From Janibacter indicus (GTDB lineage: Bacteria > Actinomycetota > Actinomycetes > Actinomycetales > Dermatophilaceae), in assembly GCF_900176385.1 (NCBI RefSeq), contig NZ_FWXN01000003.1, forward strand, positions 186,001-250,000: a DNA stretch of 64,000 nt, in the 5' to 3' direction. Below the pieces are notes generated by a model. That model was not told where the DNA came from. It was given only the letters and a program-made list of their open reading frames with translations, and ran no database searches. The translations under genes were made by a program, and so were the position numbers. Position 1 is the first letter of the stretch, and every line of letters begins with the position of its first letter. Positions 8,632 through 18,759 of the stretch are shown here, piece by piece.

Positions 8632-9864
8632 TCACGAGTCGGTGACCCGGACGGCGAAGTCGCCGTCGGCGACCGTCACCCGCAGCAGGTCGTCGACCCC
8701 GAGGTCGGTGCGGGAGGCGACGACCTCCCCTTCGGGCCGTTGGACGATCGCATAGCCGCGCTCGAGGGTGGAGGCGGGCGAGAGGACCCGCGCCTGCGTC
8801 CGCAGGTGCGAGACCCGGTCGCGCTCGCGGTGCAGCCGGGCCTCGACCCGGCTGTGCGCACGGCGGCGAAGGGAGGTGACCACCTCGCGCTGGGCCCTCA
8901 CGAAGGCGGTGCGGTCGGTGAGCACGGGACGGCTCGTCAGGTGGACCAGGCCGCGGCGTTCGCGCTCGACGAGCCCGGCGAGTGCGGACCGGGCACGACC
9001 GCGCGCCTCGAGCACCCCGGCACGCTCGGCGGCGGCGTCGGGGCAGACGAGCTTGGCCGCGTCGGTGGGCGTCGAGGCGCGCACGTCGGCGACGAGGTCG
9101 AGGATCGGGGTGTCGACGTCGTGCCCGATGGCACTGACGACGGGGGTGCGGGCGTCGGCGACCGCCCGGACCATCGTCTCGTTGCTGAAGGGCAGGAGGT
9201 CCTCGACCGACCCGCCGCCGCGGGTGACGATGATGACGTCGACCTCGTCGATGGCGTCGAGCTCGGCGATGGCCGCGCTGACCTCGGTCACGGCCGTCGG
9301 CCCCTGCACGGCGACCTGACGGATCTCGAAGGGCAGCCCGGGCCACCGGCGGTGAGCATTTTCGACGACATCGCGCTCGGCCGCGCTCGCGCGCCCGCAG
9401 ACGAGCCCGACCCGCCGCGGGAGGAAGGGCAGCGGACGCTTGCGCCACGCCTCGAAGAGCCCCTCGGAGCGCAGGTGCTGCTTGAGGTACTCGATGCGGG
9501 CGAGCAGCTCGCCCACGCCGACCGGCCGGATCTGGCGCACGTCCATCGACAGCGACCCACGCTGGGTCCAATAGCTCGGCTTGGCCTGCACGACGACCCG
9601 GGCGCCCTCGCCGAGCGGGGTCGGCATGGCATCCAGGGCCGTGACCCGGACCATGCACGACAGCGACATGTCGACGTCGGGGTCGCGCAGGGTCAGCCAC
9701 GCGGTGCGCGCGCCCGGGCGGCGGGTCAGCTGGACGACCTGCCCCTCGACCCAGGTCACCGACATGCGGTCGACGTACTCGGCGATCTTCATGCTCAGCA
9801 GGCGCACCGGCCACGGCTGCTCGGCCGTGGTGTCGGCTGCCTTGTCGGGAAGGGGGATGCTCAC
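8632..9864 (-). CDS. xseA: Exodeoxyribonuclease VII large subunit
   Basis: A 410-residue catalytic subunit of exonuclease VII. The N-terminal OB-fold ([24 protein letters not shown]) is followed by the catalytic domain with the conserved [21 protein letters not shown] segment and a long coiled-coil arginine-rich region, then the C-terminal LERGYAIVQ motif. Length is near the family norm. It is in an operon with xseB and divergent from ispH across a short gap. Confidence 0.95.
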   Translation of the reverse strand: MSIPLPDKAADTTAEQPWPVRLLSMKIAEYVDRMSVTWVEGQVVQLTRRPGARTAWLTLRDPDVDMSLSCMVRVTALDAMPTPLGEGARVVVQAKPSYWTQRGSLSMDVRQIRPVGVGELLARIEYLKQHLRSEGLFEAWRKRPLPFLPRRVGLVCGRASAAERDVVENAHRRWPGLPFEIRQVAVQGPTAVTEVSAAIAELDAIDEVDVIIVTRGGGSVEDLLPFSNETMVRAVADARTPVVSAIGHDVDTPILDLVADVRASTPTDAAKLVCPDAAAERAGVLEARGRARSALAGLVERERRGLVHLTSRPVLTDRTAFVRAQREVVTSLRRRAHSRVEARLHRERDRVSHLRTQARVLSPASTLERGYAIVQRPEGEVVASRTDLGVDDLLRVTVADGDFAVRVTDS

Positions 9865-9943
9865 GGCCCACAGTCAAGCAGCCACCTCGGACGGTCCGGC
9901 TGCGGTCAGGGCGTGTTCAGCCCACTCACCTACCATGGAGGGC

Positions 9944-10996
9944 ATGACCACGAGTGCGACCCCGACCGCCGCCACCGACGCCCCGCAGGACGCCAAGCGC
10001 GTCCTGCTCGCCGCGCCCCGCGGCTACTGCGCCGGCGTCGACCGCGCCGTCGTCACGGTGGAAAAGGCCCTGGAGCTCTACGGCCCGCCCGTCTACGTGC
10101 GCAAGGAGATCGTCCACAACAAGCACGTCGTGACGACCTTGGAGAAGAGGGGCGCGATCTTCGTCGAGGAGACCGACGAGGTGCCCGAGGGCGCAACCGT
10201 CGTCTTCTCCGCCCACGGCGTCGCCCCGATCGTCCACGAGGAGGCCAAGGCCCTCAGCCTCAAGACGATCGACGCGACCTGCCCCCTCGTCACCAAGGTG
10301 CACCGCGAGGCCGTGCGCTTCGCCGACGACGACTTCGACATCCTGCTCATCGGTCACGAGGGGCACGAGGAGGTCGTCGGCACCTCCGGCGAGGCGCCCG
10401 AGCACATCACCCTCGTCGAGGGTCCCGACGACGTCGCCAACGTCGAGGTCCGTGACCCCGACAAGATCGTGTGGCTCTCGCAGACCACCCTGTCGGTCGA
10501 CGAGACGATGGAGACGGTGCGCCGGCTGCGGGACAAGTTCCCCAAGCTGCAGGACCCGCCCTCCGACGACATCTGCTACGCGACGCAGAACCGCCAGCTG
10601 GCCGTCAAGCAGATGGCCAAGGACTGCGACCTGATGATCGTCGTCGGCTCGCGCAACTCCTCCAACTCCGTGCGCCTCGTCGAGGTTGCCATCGAGCACG
10701 GCTCGCGCGACGGGCACCTCGTCGACTACGCCGACGAGATCGACGAGGCCTGGCTCGACGGCGTCCGCACCGTCGGTGTCACCTCCGGCGCCTCCGTCCC
10801 CGAGATCCTCGTGCGCGGCGTCCTCGACTTCCTCGCCGAGCGCGGCTACGGGGAGCCGCAGCCGGTCACGGCCGCCGAGGAGTCGCTTCTCTTCGCCCTG
10901 CCCAAGGAGCTGCGCCGCGACCTCAAGGCCGCCGGCATGAGCGACCAGATGAAGCACGACGCCGGTGCCCTCGGCGACGCGGGTCAGCTGCACTAG
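9944..10996 (+). CDS. ispH: 4-hydroxy-3-methylbut-2-enyl diphosphate reductase
   Basis: A 350-residue IspH (LytB), the last enzyme of the MEP isoprenoid pathway, making IPP and DMAPP. The three iron-sulphur ligands are visible at C29 (RGYCAGV), C113 (DATCPLV) and C211 (DDICYATQ), with the conserved VHNKHVV and [11 protein letters not shown] segments. An in-frame ATG at 9935 is possible; 9944 is favoured as it gives the usual N-terminal length, though the GGAGGG lies very close to it. Transcribed divergently from xseA. Confidence 0.96.
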   Translation: MTTSATPTAATDAPQDAKRVLLAAPRGYCAGVDRAVVTVEKALELYGPPVYVRKEIVHNKHVVTTLEKRGAIFVEETDEVPEGATVVFSAHGVAPIVHEEAKALSLKTIDATCPLVTKVHREAVRFADDDFDILLIGHEGHEEVVGTSGEAPEHITLVEGPDDVANVEVRDPDKIVWLSQTTLSVDETMETVRRLRDKFPKLQDPPSDDICYATQNRQLAVKQMAKDCDLMIVVGSRNSSNSVRLVEVAIEHGSRDGHLVDYADEIDEAWLDGVRTVGVTSGASVPEILVRGVLDFLAERGYGEPQPVTAAEESLLFALPKELRRDLKAAGMSDQMKHDAGALGDAGQLH

Positions 10997-11009
10997 TGAG
11001 CTCGGCCTC

Positions 11010-11041
11010 GGTCTCGAGGCTCCTTCGTCGCACCTCGACCA
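11010..11041. repeat. Short interspersed REP-like repeat (copy 1)
   Basis: A 32-base unit starting GGTCTCGAGG and ending CACCTCGACCA, an imperfect inverted repeat. It lies between the convergent ispH and IclR genes. The same unit in fuller form occurs at 11811-11850 and twice at 15282-15369. This copy lacks about eight central bases relative to the others. Confidence 0.75.
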
Positions 11042-11048
11042 GCGGGGA

Positions 11049-11789
11049 CTACAACCGCTGGCTGATCCTCGTTGCCGTCTCGGCGGCCGCCTGCGCGAGG
11101 CGGGCAGCGCCCCCTTCGTCGACGTCGTCGGTGCGATAGGTGACCGCCACCGCGGCCACGGGGTGATCGTCGCGGTCGAGGACCGCGGCGGCGACCGACG
11201 ACAGGTCAGGTGACACGCTGCCGACCTCGACCGCGTGCCCACGGGCCCGCACGTCGACGAGCAGGCGCCGCAGCGCCGACGGCGTCGTCGGGCCGCCGCC
11301 GACCATGACCGACGCCGACGGGTAGAGCGCGGTGACCTGCCGGCGGGGGAGCGCGGCGAGCATCGCCAGGCCGCTCGCGGTGAGCGTCGCCGGCAGCCGC
11401 ACCCCGACGTCGGTGACGAGCGAAGGGCGCCCGGCCGCGCGTTCCTCGATGACGTAGAGGACGTCGCGACCCGAGAGCACGGCGAGGTGGGCGTTGTGCG
11501 TCGTCGCGTCGACGAGACGCTCGACGAGCGGCCGAGCGAGCCGCTGCAACGGGTCCTGGCGCTGGTAGCCGGCGCCGAGTTCGTGCACCGCCGCCCCGAT
11601 GCCGTAGGTGCGCTCCTCCGCGTAGTGCACGGCGTAGCCCTGCTCCACGAGGACCGCGAGCAGGTGGTAGGTGCTGCTGCGGGGCAGGTCCAGGGCGCGA
11701 GCGATGTGGGCCGCGGGGACGGGTTCGGCGCGGCTGGCCAGGTGGGTCAGCGCGCGCAGGGCGTGACGGGCGGAGGTGGCATTGGGCAC
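11049..11789 (-). CDS. IclR-family transcriptional regulator, probable hut regulator
   Basis: A 246-residue IclR-type regulator: an N-terminal winged helix-turn-helix (HALRALTHLASRAEPVPAAHIARALDLPRSS is the region, about residues 9-40) and a C-terminal ligand-binding domain of about 170 residues with the usual GSVSPDLSSVAAAVLD segment. It is divergent from hutH, and the 146-base gap contains a palindrome that could be its operator. Position implies it controls histidine utilisation, perhaps responding to urocanate; the effector is inferred from the pathway, not from sequence. Confidence 0.88.
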   Translation of the reverse strand: MPNATSARHALRALTHLASRAEPVPAAHIARALDLPRSSTYHLLAVLVEQGYAVHYAEERTYGIGAAVHELGAGYQRQDPLQRLARPLVERLVDATTHNAHLAVLSGRDVLYVIEERAAGRPSLVTDVGVRLPATLTASGLAMLAALPRRQVTALYPSASVMVGGGPTTPSALRRLLVDVRARGHAVEVGSVSPDLSSVAAAVLDRDDHPVAAVAVTYRTDDVDEGGAARLAQAAAETATRISQRL

Positions 11790-11810
11790 GGGGGTCCTGT
11801 TCTCGGGTGG

Positions 11811-11850
11811 GGTCTCGAGGCTCGTCGCAGAGCTCCTCGCACCTCGACCA
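11811..11850. repeat. REP-like repeat (copy 2)
   Basis: A 40-base imperfect palindrome beginning GGTCTCGAGGCTCGTCGCAG and ending CGCACCTCGACCA. It lies in the iclR-hutH intergenic region on the iclR side of the candidate operator. Same family as copies at 11010-11041 and 15282-15369. Confidence 0.8.
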
Positions 11851-11864
11851 ACGTTGGCGTGGTG

Positions 11865-11882
11865 TGTCTCGTATCCGAGACA
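11865..11882. promoter_or_regulatory. Palindromic operator candidate for the hut regulator
   Basis: Perfect inverted repeat TGTCTCG-TATC-CGAGACA, seven-base arms with a four-base spacer, centred about 63 bases before the hutH start. IclR-family operators are typically short palindromes of this size, and the regulator gene is immediately divergent. A GTGGAGG lies further downstream. Assignment rests on position and symmetry. Confidence 0.6.
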
Positions 11883-11935
11883 GTATTGCCTGTGGAGGTC
11901 CTGCGCGGGGCGGCGCCGGGGAGTTGCATGGACCC

Positions 11936-13489
11936 ATGAGCACCGACACCACCACCGTCGTCCTCGGCGACCGGCCCCTCACCATCGACGAGGTCGTCGC
12001 CGTCGCCCGCCAGCACGCCCCCGTCGAGATCAGCGACGCTGCCTGGGGGCGCGTCCGCCAGGCCCGCACCGTCATCGAGGGCCTGGCCGAGGACACCGTG
12101 GCGCACTACGGCGTCTCCACCGGGTTCGGCGCACTCGCCACCACCCACATCCCGCACGACAAGCGCACCCAGCTGCAGCGCTCGCTCGTGCGCAGCCACG
12201 CCGCGGGCATGGGCGAGGCGGTCGAGGAGGAGGTCGTGCGCGCCCTGATGCTGCTGCGCGTGCAGACCCTGGCGACCGGTCGCACCGGCGTCCGCGAGGA
12301 GACCCTGCGTCTCTACCTCGCGCTGCTCCAGCGCGGGATCACGCCGGTCGTCCACGAGTACGGCTCGCTCGGGTGCTCCGGCGACCTCGCCCCGCTCAGC
12401 CACTGCGCGCTCGTCCTCATGGGTGAGGGTGACGTCGTCGTCGACGGCACCCGGCAGCCCGCCGCCGATGCCCTGGCCGCCGCCGACCTGGCGCCCGTCG
12501 AGCTGCACGAGAAGGAGGGCCTGGCCCTCATCAACGGCACCGACGGCATGCTCGGCATGCTCTGCCTGGCGATCCACGACCTGCGCCGGCTGCTCACGAC
12601 GGCCGACATCGCCACCGCGATGAGCGTCGAGGGCCTGCTCGGCACCGACGACGTCTTCGCCGCCGACCTGCAGGCGCTGCGCCCGCAGCCGGGCCAGGCC
12701 CTCTCAGCCGCCAACATGCGAGCGGTCCTCTCCGACAGCCCGATCCGCGACAGCCACCGCGACCCCGCCGCCTGCACCCGGGTCCAGGACGCCTACTCAC
12801 TGCGCTGCGCGCCGCAGGTCCACGGCGGCGCGCGCGACACCGTCGAGCACGCCGCGACGATCGCTGGTCACGAGCTCGCCTCGGCCATCGACAACCCCGT
12901 CGTCACCCTCGACGGGCGGGTGGAGTCCAACGGCAACTTCCACGGGGCGCCCGTGGCCTACGTCCTCGACTTCCTCGCGATCGTCGCCGCCGACGTCGCG
13001 AGCATGAGCGAGCGGCGCACCGACCGCTTCCTCGACGTCAAGCGCTCGAATGGCCTTCCTCCCTTTCTTGCCGATGACCCCGGCACCGACTCCGGCCTGA
13101 TGATCGCCCAGTACACGGCCGCCGGCATGGTCTCGGAGATGAAGCGCCTCGCAGCACCCGCGAGCGTCGACTCGATCCCGAGCAGCGCCATGCAGGAGGA
13201 CCACGTGTCGATGGGGTGGGCCGGCGCGCGCAAACTGCGCCGCAGTGTCGACGCGCTCGCGCGGGTCGTTGCCATCGAGCTGCACACCGCCGCGCGGGGG
13301 ATCGCGTTGCGGGCCCCCCTTCGTCCCGCACCGGCCACCGCCGCCGTCGTCGACGCCCTCGCCGAGCACGGGGAGAGCGGGCCCGGCCCGGACCGCTTCA
13401 CCTCGCCCGACCTCACCGCTGCCCACCTCGCCGTCATCGACGGGTCGGTCCTCGCGGCCGCCCAGTCCGTCACCGGCCCGCTGAAGTAG
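11936..13489 (+). CDS. hutH: Histidine ammonia-lyase
   Basis: A 517-residue enzyme that removes ammonia from L-histidine to give urocanate, the first step of histidine breakdown. The prosthetic MIO group forms from a tripeptide in [13 protein letters not shown]; here it is C147-S148-G149 rather than the more common Ala-Ser-Gly. The substrate-binding NGTDGML and [14 protein letters not shown] motifs are present. It is the first gene of hutH-hutU-hutG-hutI, downstream of a palindromic operator candidate and divergent from an IclR regulator. Length is typical (500-520). Confidence 0.96.
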   Translation: MSTDTTTVVLGDRPLTIDEVVAVARQHAPVEISDAAWGRVRQARTVIEGLAEDTVAHYGVSTGFGALATTHIPHDKRTQLQRSLVRSHAAGMGEAVEEEVVRALMLLRVQTLATGRTGVREETLRLYLALLQRGITPVVHEYGSLGCSGDLAPLSHCALVLMGEGDVVVDGTRQPAADALAAADLAPVELHEKEGLALINGTDGMLGMLCLAIHDLRRLLTTADIATAMSVEGLLGTDDVFAADLQALRPQPGQALSAANMRAVLSDSPIRDSHRDPAACTRVQDAYSLRCAPQVHGGARDTVEHAATIAGHELASAIDNPVVTLDGRVESNGNFHGAPVAYVLDFLAIVAADVASMSERRTDRFLDVKRSNGLPPFLADDPGTDSGLMIAQYTAAGMVSEMKRLAAPASVDSIPSSAMQEDHVSMGWAGARKLRRSVDALARVVAIELHTAARGIALRAPLRPAPATAAVVDALAEHGESGPGPDRFTSPDLTAAHLAVIDGSVLAAAQSVTGPLK

Positions 13490-13502
13490 AAGGAGCCCCA
13501 CC

Positions 13503-15191
13503 ATGGACGGAGCTCGTCCCGTGCGTGCCCCCCGAGGCACCGACCTGACCGCCCGCAGCTGGCAGACCGAGGCGCCGTTGCGCATGCTCATGAACAACCT
13601 TGACCCCGAGGTCGCCGAGCGCCCCGACGACCTCGTCGTCTACGGCGGCACCGGCCGCGCCGCGCGGTCGTGGGAGGCCTTCGACGCGATCGTCGCGACC
13701 CTCACCGACCTCGCCGACGACGAGACCCTCCTCGTGCAGTCCGGCAAGCCGGTCGGCGTGCTGCGGACCAACCCGTGGGCGCCGCGCGTGCTCCTCGCCA
13801 ACTCCAACCTCGTCGGCGACTGGGCCACGTGGCCGGAGTTCCGCAAGCTCGAGGCCGAGGGCCTGATGATGTACGGCCAGATGACCGCCGGGTCGTGGAT
13901 CTACATCGCGACCCAGGGGATCCTCCAGGGCACCTACGAGACCTTCGCCGCGGTGGGGCGCAAGCGGTTTGGTGGCACGCTCGCCGGCACCCTGACGCTC
14001 ACCGGTGGCTGCGGCGGCATGGGTGGCGCGCAGCCGCTCGCCGTCACCCTCAACGGTGGTGCCTGCCTCATCGTCGATGTCGACGAGACCCGGCTGCGCC
14101 GGCGCCAGTCCAAGCGCTACCTCGACGAGGTCGAGACCGATCTCGAGGTCGCCCTGGCCAAGGTCATGGCGGCGAAGGGGGAGCGCCACGCCCTGTCCGT
14201 CGGTCTCGTCGGCAATGCCGCCGAGATCTTCCCCGAGATCCTGCGCCGCCACCGGGCCGGCGAGGTCGAGGTCGATGTCGTCACCGACCAGACGAGCGCC
14301 CACGACCCGCTGAGCTACCTGCCGGCGGAGGTCGCGCTCGACGAGTGGCAGCGCGAGTCCGAGGCCGACCCGGAAGGCTTCACCAAGAAGTCGCGCGAGT
14401 CGATGGCCGCGCAGGTGCAGGCGATGGTCGAGTTCCAGGACGAGGGCGCCGAGGTCTTCGACTACGGCAACAGCATCCGCGACGAGGCCCGGCACGCCGG
14501 GTACACGCGGGCCTTCGGGTTCCCCGGCTTCGTCCCGGCCTACATCCGGCCGCTCTTCTGCGAGGGGCTCGGGCCCTTCCGCTGGGTGGCGCTGTCGGGT
14601 GACCCCGAGGACATCGCCGTCACCGACGCGGCGCTCAAGGAGCTCTTCCCGGACAACGAGCACCTGCACCGCTGGCTCGACGCGGCCGGCGAGCTCGTCG
14701 AGTTCGAGGGTCTGCCCGCGCGCATTTGCTGGCTCGGCTACGGCGAGCGGCACAAGGCGGGTCTGCTCTTCAACGAGCTCGTGCGCGAGGGCAAGGTCAA
14801 GGCGCCGATCGTCATCGGCCGTGACCACCTCGATTCCGGCTCGGTCGCCTCGCCCTACCGCGAGACCGAGTCGATGCTCGACGGCTCCGACGCCATCGCC
14901 GACTGGCCGCTGCTCAACGCCCTCACCGCGACAAGCTCCGGCGCGACCTGGGTGTCGATCCACCACGGTGGTGGCGTCGGCATCGGCCGCTCGATTCACG
15001 CCGGCCAGGTCGGCGTCGCCGACGGCACCGACCTCGCCGCGCAGAAGCTCGACCGACTGCTCACCAACGACCCCGGCATGGGCGTGCTGCGGCACGTCGA
15101 CGCCGGCTACTCGCGAGCCGCCGAGGTCGCCGCCGAGCGCGGGGTCCGTGTGCCGATGGAGCCGGTCGTCCGGGACGGGCAGGAGGCGTGA
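13503..15191 (+). CDS. hutU: Urocanate hydratase
   Basis: A 562-residue NAD-dependent urocanase converting urocanate to imidazolonepropionate. Characteristic segments are GTGRAARSW near the N-terminus, [33 protein letters not shown] in the NAD-binding region and [19 protein letters not shown] near the end. The ATG follows AAGGAGCCCCACC, and the gene starts 13 bases after hutH. The stop overlaps the GTG of hutG by three bases. Confidence 0.97.
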   Translation: MDGARPVRAPRGTDLTARSWQTEAPLRMLMNNLDPEVAERPDDLVVYGGTGRAARSWEAFDAIVATLTDLADDETLLVQSGKPVGVLRTNPWAPRVLLANSNLVGDWATWPEFRKLEAEGLMMYGQMTAGSWIYIATQGILQGTYETFAAVGRKRFGGTLAGTLTLTGGCGGMGGAQPLAVTLNGGACLIVDVDETRLRRRQSKRYLDEVETDLEVALAKVMAAKGERHALSVGLVGNAAEIFPEILRRHRAGEVEVDVVTDQTSAHDPLSYLPAEVALDEWQRESEADPEGFTKKSRESMAAQVQAMVEFQDEGAEVFDYGNSIRDEARHAGYTRAFGFPGFVPAYIRPLFCEGLGPFRWVALSGDPEDIAVTDAALKELFPDNEHLHRWLDAAGELVEFEGLPARICWLGYGERHKAGLLFNELVREGKVKAPIVIGRDHLDSGSVASPYRETESMLDGSDAIADWPLLNALTATSSGATWVSIHHGGGVGIGRSIHAGQVGVADGTDLAAQKLDRLLTNDPGMGVLRHVDAGYSRAAEVAAERGVRVPMEPVVRDGQEA

Positions 15192-16210
15192 GCGTGGCCC
15201 CCTTCGCCTGGAGCGGACGCAGCGACGGTGACGGGCCCGAGCACCGGCGGTTCTGGCACACGGTCGAGGAGGCGGGGTCGGGGTCTCGAGGCTCGGCCGC
15301 GGACGGCCTCGCACCTCGACCAGCGTTGCTGTCTCGAGGGTGGTCGCAGAGCTCCTCCCGCCTCGACCAACGTGGGGCGGACGCCGCGCTCGTCGGCTTC
15401 GCGAGCGACGAGGGGGTGCGCCGCAACCACGGTCGGGTCGGCGCCGCCGAGGGGCCCGGCGCCCTGCGTGCGGCGCTCGCCTCGCTCGCCGTGCACGAGG
15501 ACCTCGCGGTCGTCGACCACGGGGACGTCGCGGTCACCGACGGCGATCTCGAAGGGGGCCAGCGTCGCCTCGGCGAGGTGGTCGCCGCCGCCCGCGAGAG
15601 CGCCGACCTGACCGTCGTCCTCGGGGGTGGGCACGAGACCGCCTACGGCAGCCACCTCGGGCTCGGGCCGCGTCCGCGTCTCGGCGTGCTCAACCTCGAT
15701 GCGCACTTCGACCTGCGGGCGGCCGAGCGGCCGACGTCGGGCACGCCCTTCCGGCAGATCGCGGCCGACCGCCACGAGGCGGGCGTCGACTTCGACTACG
15801 CCGTCGTCGGCATCTCGCGCACGAGCAACACGAGCACGCTCTTCGACACCGCCGACGAGCTCGGCGTGCGGTGGCTGCTCGACGACGACAGCCAGGAGCC
15901 CGGCGCGCCGGTGCGCTTCGTCGAGGACTTCCTCGCCGGGGTCGACGCGGTCTACCTGACGATCGACCTCGACGTGCTGCCGGCCGCCGTGGCGCCCGGC
16001 GTGAGCGCGCCTGCGGCACTGGGGGTTCCCCCCTTCGTCGTCCAGGCGGTGTGCGACGCGGTCGTCGCCTCCGGCAAGCTCGTCCACCTCGACGTCACCG
16101 AGCTCAACCCGCGGCTCGACGTCGACCAGCGGACCGCGCGGGTCGCCGCCCGGCTGATCCACCGGATCATCACCCGCCACGCCAGCACCCCACGCCAGCA
16201 GGAGGCCTGA
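15188..16210 (+). CDS. hutG: Formimidoylglutamase with an in-frame repeat insertion
   Basis: A 340-residue arginase-family enzyme that would hydrolyse N-formimino-L-glutamate to glutamate and formamide, the last hut step. Metal ligands are in [17 protein letters not shown] and TIDLDVL. The GTG start overlaps the hutU stop and has CAGGAGGC upstream. Residues about 32-61 do not belong to the family: they are encoded by two tandem REP-like units (15282-15369) inserted without breaking the frame, between the conserved W-GR start and the [17 protein letters not shown] motif. The enzyme may still fold, since the insertion precedes the core, but activity is uncertain. Confidence 0.9.
   Translation: MSVAPFAWSGRSDGDGPEHRRFWHTVEEAGSGSRGSAADGLAPRPALLSRGWSQSSSRLDQRGADAALVGFASDEGVRRNHGRVGAAEGPGALRAALASLAVHEDLAVVDHGDVAVTDGDLEGGQRRLGEVVAAARESADLTVVLGGGHETAYGSHLGLGPRPRLGVLNLDAHFDLRAAERPTSGTPFRQIAADRHEAGVDFDYAVVGISRTSNTSTLFDTADELGVRWLLDDDSQEPGAPVRFVEDFLAGVDAVYLTIDLDVLPAAVAPGVSAPAALGVPPFVVQAVCDAVVASGKLVHLDVTELNPRLDVDQRTARVAARLIHRIITRHASTPRQQEA
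15282..15369. repeat. Two tandem REP-like units inside hutG (copies 3 and 4)
   Basis: Unit 15282-15322 begins GGTCTCGAGGCTCG and ends CACCTCGACCA; unit 15331-15369 begins GTCTCGAGGGTGGTCGCAGA and ends CCTCGACCA. Both match the intergenic units at 11010 and 11811. They lie wholly inside the hutG reading frame and are translated as about 30 residues rich in Ser, Arg and Leu. Confidence 0.85.
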
Positions 16211-16212
16211 GC

Positions 16213-17373
16213 ATGTCGACCCTCGTGACCAACATCGGTGAGCTCGTCACCTGCGACGGCACGGGCGAAGGGGGCGTCGGTACCCGCGCCGACCACGCGC
16301 TCGTCGTCGACGCCGGGCACATCGCGTGGGTGGGGCCGGCCGCGTCGGCGCCTGCGGCTGACGCGGTCATCGACGTCGAAGGGCGTTGTGTCACACCGGG
16401 TTTCGTCGACAGTCACGCCCATCTCGTCTTCGCGGGCGACCGGTCCGCGGAGTTCGCCGCGCGGATGGCCGGGCAGGCCTACGACGGCGGGGGCATCGGG
16501 GTGTCGGTCGCCGCGACCCGGCAGGCGAGCGACGAGTGGCTGCGCGCCGCGCTCGAGGCACGTGTCGCCGAGATGCGCGCGCTGGGCACGACGACCGTCG
16601 AGGTGAAGTCCGGCTATGGGCTCACCGTCGCCGACGAGGAGCGGGCGCTGCGGCTCGCCGCCGAGGTCACCGACGAGGTGACCTATCTCGGCGCGCACGT
16701 CGTGCCCGCCGAGGCCCGCGAGGACCGCGCCGGATACGTCTCGCTCGTCACGGGTGAGATGCTCGCCGCCTGCGCGCCGCACGCTCGGTGGGTCGACGTC
16801 TTCTGCGAGCCGCACTCGCCGCACGCGTTCACCGGGGAGGAGGCCCGCGAGGTGCTGGTCGCCGGGCGCGACGCCGGGCTCGGCCTGCGGGTCCACGGCA
16901 ACCAGCTCGGCCACGGGCCGGGTGTGCAGCTCGCCTGCGAGCTCGGCGCGGCGAGCGTCGACCACTGCACCTACCTCTCGGACGCCGACGTCGACGGCCT
17001 CGTGCAGTCGGCCGGGACGACGACGGCGACGCTGCTGCCGGGGGTGGAGTTCTCGACCCGGTCGCCGTGGCCGGACGCGCGGGCGCTGCTCGACGCGGGG
17101 GTGTCCATCGCGCTCGCGAGCGACTGCAACCCGGGTACCTGCTACTCGAGCTCGATGCCCTTCGTCATCGCGCTCGCCGTGCGCGAGATGGGGCTGACCC
17201 CGAGCGAGGCGGTCGTCGCGGCGACCCGCGGTGGTGCCCGCGCGCTGCACCGCGAGGACATCGGCCGGATCGAGGTGGGCGCGCGGGCGGATCTCGCGGT
17301 TCTGGAGGCCCCCAACCACCTGCACCTGAGCTACCGCGCCGGGGTGCCGATCGCCCGGACGCTGGAAGTCTGA
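16213..17373 (+). CDS. hutI: Imidazolonepropionase
   Basis: A 386-residue amidohydrolase that opens imidazolonepropionate to formiminoglutamate. Metal ligands H68 and H70 lie in DSHAHLVF, with [15 protein letters not shown] and [12 protein letters not shown] further on, all hallmarks of HutI. The ATG follows the hutG stop by two bases, with CAGGAGGCCTGAGC upstream. It closes the operon, and two palindromes follow the stop codon. Confidence 0.96.
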   Translation: MSTLVTNIGELVTCDGTGEGGVGTRADHALVVDAGHIAWVGPAASAPAADAVIDVEGRCVTPGFVDSHAHLVFAGDRSAEFAARMAGQAYDGGGIGVSVAATRQASDEWLRAALEARVAEMRALGTTTVEVKSGYGLTVADEERALRLAAEVTDEVTYLGAHVVPAEAREDRAGYVSLVTGEMLAACAPHARWVDVFCEPHSPHAFTGEEAREVLVAGRDAGLGLRVHGNQLGHGPGVQLACELGAASVDHCTYLSDADVDGLVQSAGTTTATLLPGVEFSTRSPWPDARALLDAGVSIALASDCNPGTCYSSSMPFVIALAVREMGLTPSEAVVAATRGGARALHREDIGRIEVGARADLAVLEAPNHLHLSYRAGVPIARTLEV

Positions 17374-17381
17374 GGGACTGC

Positions 17382-17432
17382 GCATTTCCCCAGGGAAATG
17401 CGGAGGGCCGCTGTCATTTCCCTAGGGAAATG
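17382..17432. terminator. Twin palindromes, probable bidirectional terminator
   Basis: Two near-identical palindromes, GCATTTCCCCAGGGAAATGC (17382-17401) and CATTTCCCTAGGGAAATG (17415-17432), lie between the convergent hutI and rmuC units. The second is perfectly symmetrical. There is no T tract, so they may be terminators of the GC/loop type seen in actinobacteria, or a paired repeat element. Confidence 0.55.
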
Positions 17433-17450
17433 CGGGCGAAGGGGAGGAGC

Positions 17451-17501
17451 TCAGTCCCGGCCCCAGGGCGTCACCCAGTCCGGGGTCGTGGGTGGCGTCA
17501 T
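17451..17501 (-). CDS. Possible 16-residue peptide coupled to rmuC
   Basis: Directly after rmuC, an ATG overlaps the rmuC stop (ATGA), preceded by GAGGAGGCGTC, an excellent ribosome site. It encodes MTPPTTPDWVTPWGRD and stops just before the twin palindromes. The ribosome site could be accidental, since it also encodes the Glu-Glu near the rmuC C-terminus. No function can be proposed. Confidence 0.3.
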   Translation of the reverse strand: MTPPTTPDWVTPWGRD

Positions 17502-18706
17502 GACGCCTCCTCCTGATCCGTGCTGGTCCTGCGACCACCCTCCGACCGGCGCGGCGGCATGTCGACGTCCAGCTCGGGGCGGACGTCGGGCGCCGCGACG
17601 GCGTCGAGCAGCTCAGGCGCGGTGAGTGGGCGCGGGGCCACCGACACCGGCTCGACCTCGGCCAAGCCGTCGGTCGCGAGACCGAGCTCGTGCATGCGGC
17701 GGGCACTGACGAGCACCCGGCTCTCGAGCGACCCGACGAGCCGGTTGTAGTCGTCGACGGATCGCTGCAGCGAGCGGCCCATGCGGGTCGCGTGCTCCCC
17801 GAGCGTCGCCAGTCGGGCATAAAGCTCACGGCCGACCGACAGCAGCTCGCGGGCTTCGCTCGTCACCGTGTCCTGCTGCCACGCGAAGGCGACGGTGCGC
17901 AGGAGCGCGAGCAGGGTGCTCGGGGAGACGAGCACGACCCGCGCCGCCATGGCCTCCTCGTGCAGGCCGGGCACCCGCGCGAGGGCAGCCGCCAGCGTCG
18001 CGTCGGAGGGGACGAAGCACACGACCATCTCGGGCGAGGGGTCGAAGGCGGTCCAGTAGGCCTTGCCCGCCAGGGTGTCGACGTGCGCGCGCAGCGCTGC
18101 CGCGTGTCCCTCGAGCAGGCGGTCACGCTCACCGGGGTCGATGTAGTCGGCCTGCGCCTGCAGCCAGTGCGACATCGGCGCCTTGGCGTCGATGACGAGG
18201 TGCTTGCCGCCGGGCAGGTGCACCACGACGTCGGGGCGCACCGCACGGTCGTCGCGCGCGACGCCCTGGGCCTGCTCCTCGAAGTCCGTGCGCGCGAGCA
18301 TCCCCGACACCTCGAGCACCCGTCGCAGCTGGACTTCGCCCCATGCCCCGCGCACCGACGAGATGCGCAGGGACGAGGCGAGCGACGAGGCCTCGTGGCC
18401 GACCCGGGTCGTCGTCTGCTCGACGCGACCCAGCGCTTCGCGCACCGACGCGAACTGGTCGACCCGGTCGCGCTCGAGCTCGTCGACCTTGCGCGAGACC
18501 CGCTGCAGCACCTCGCCCATGGGGGCGAGAGCCGCAGCCGTGCGGGAGTCGTCATCGTGGACCGCTGCGATCTCGTCGATCCGCTCGCGCAGCCCGTCGC
18601 GCTCTGCTCGCAGGCCGGCCACCTCTGCGCGCCCGGTCAGCCACACGAGCAGACCGCCGACGACGAGGCCGAGGAGCAGTCCCGTGATGAGGGTCGTGAT
18701 GTCCAT
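17498..18706 (-). CDS. rmuC: DNA recombination protein RmuC
   Basis: A 402-residue RmuC-family protein. An N-terminal membrane anchor (ITGLLLGLVVGGLLVWL) is followed by a coiled-coil-prone region (residues about 25-110) and the conserved domain with RGAWGEVQLRRVLE, RPDVVVHLPGGKHLVIDAK and the WQQDTVTSEARELL segment. RmuC limits inversions at inverted repeats and has a predicted PD-(D/E)XK-like core. The ATG at 18704-18706 gives the anchor first. A proline/arginine-rich tail ends the protein. Confidence 0.93.
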   Translation of the reverse strand: MDITTLITGLLLGLVVGGLLVWLTGRAEVAGLRAERDGLRERIDEIAAVHDDDSRTAAALAPMGEVLQRVSRKVDELERDRVDQFASVREALGRVEQTTTRVGHEASSLASSLRISSVRGAWGEVQLRRVLEVSGMLARTDFEEQAQGVARDDRAVRPDVVVHLPGGKHLVIDAKAPMSHWLQAQADYIDPGERDRLLEGHAAALRAHVDTLAGKAYWTAFDPSPEMVVCFVPSDATLAAALARVPGLHEEAMAARVVLVSPSTLLALLRTVAFAWQQDTVTSEARELLSVGRELYARLATLGEHATRMGRSLQRSVDDYNRLVGSLESRVLVSARRMHELGLATDGLAEVEPVSVAPRPLTAPELLDAVAAPDVRPELDVDMPPRRSEGGRRTSTDQEEAS

Positions 18707-18759
18707 GGCCCCAGCCAACCAGCGACCCCTGACAGCCGTGGGACGTCGGCTGCAGCCGA

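Noticed and set aside
13470-15314. 614-codon frame antisense to urocanase
   Set aside because: Shadow frame typical of high-GC DNA; the sense strand encodes an unmistakable HutU.
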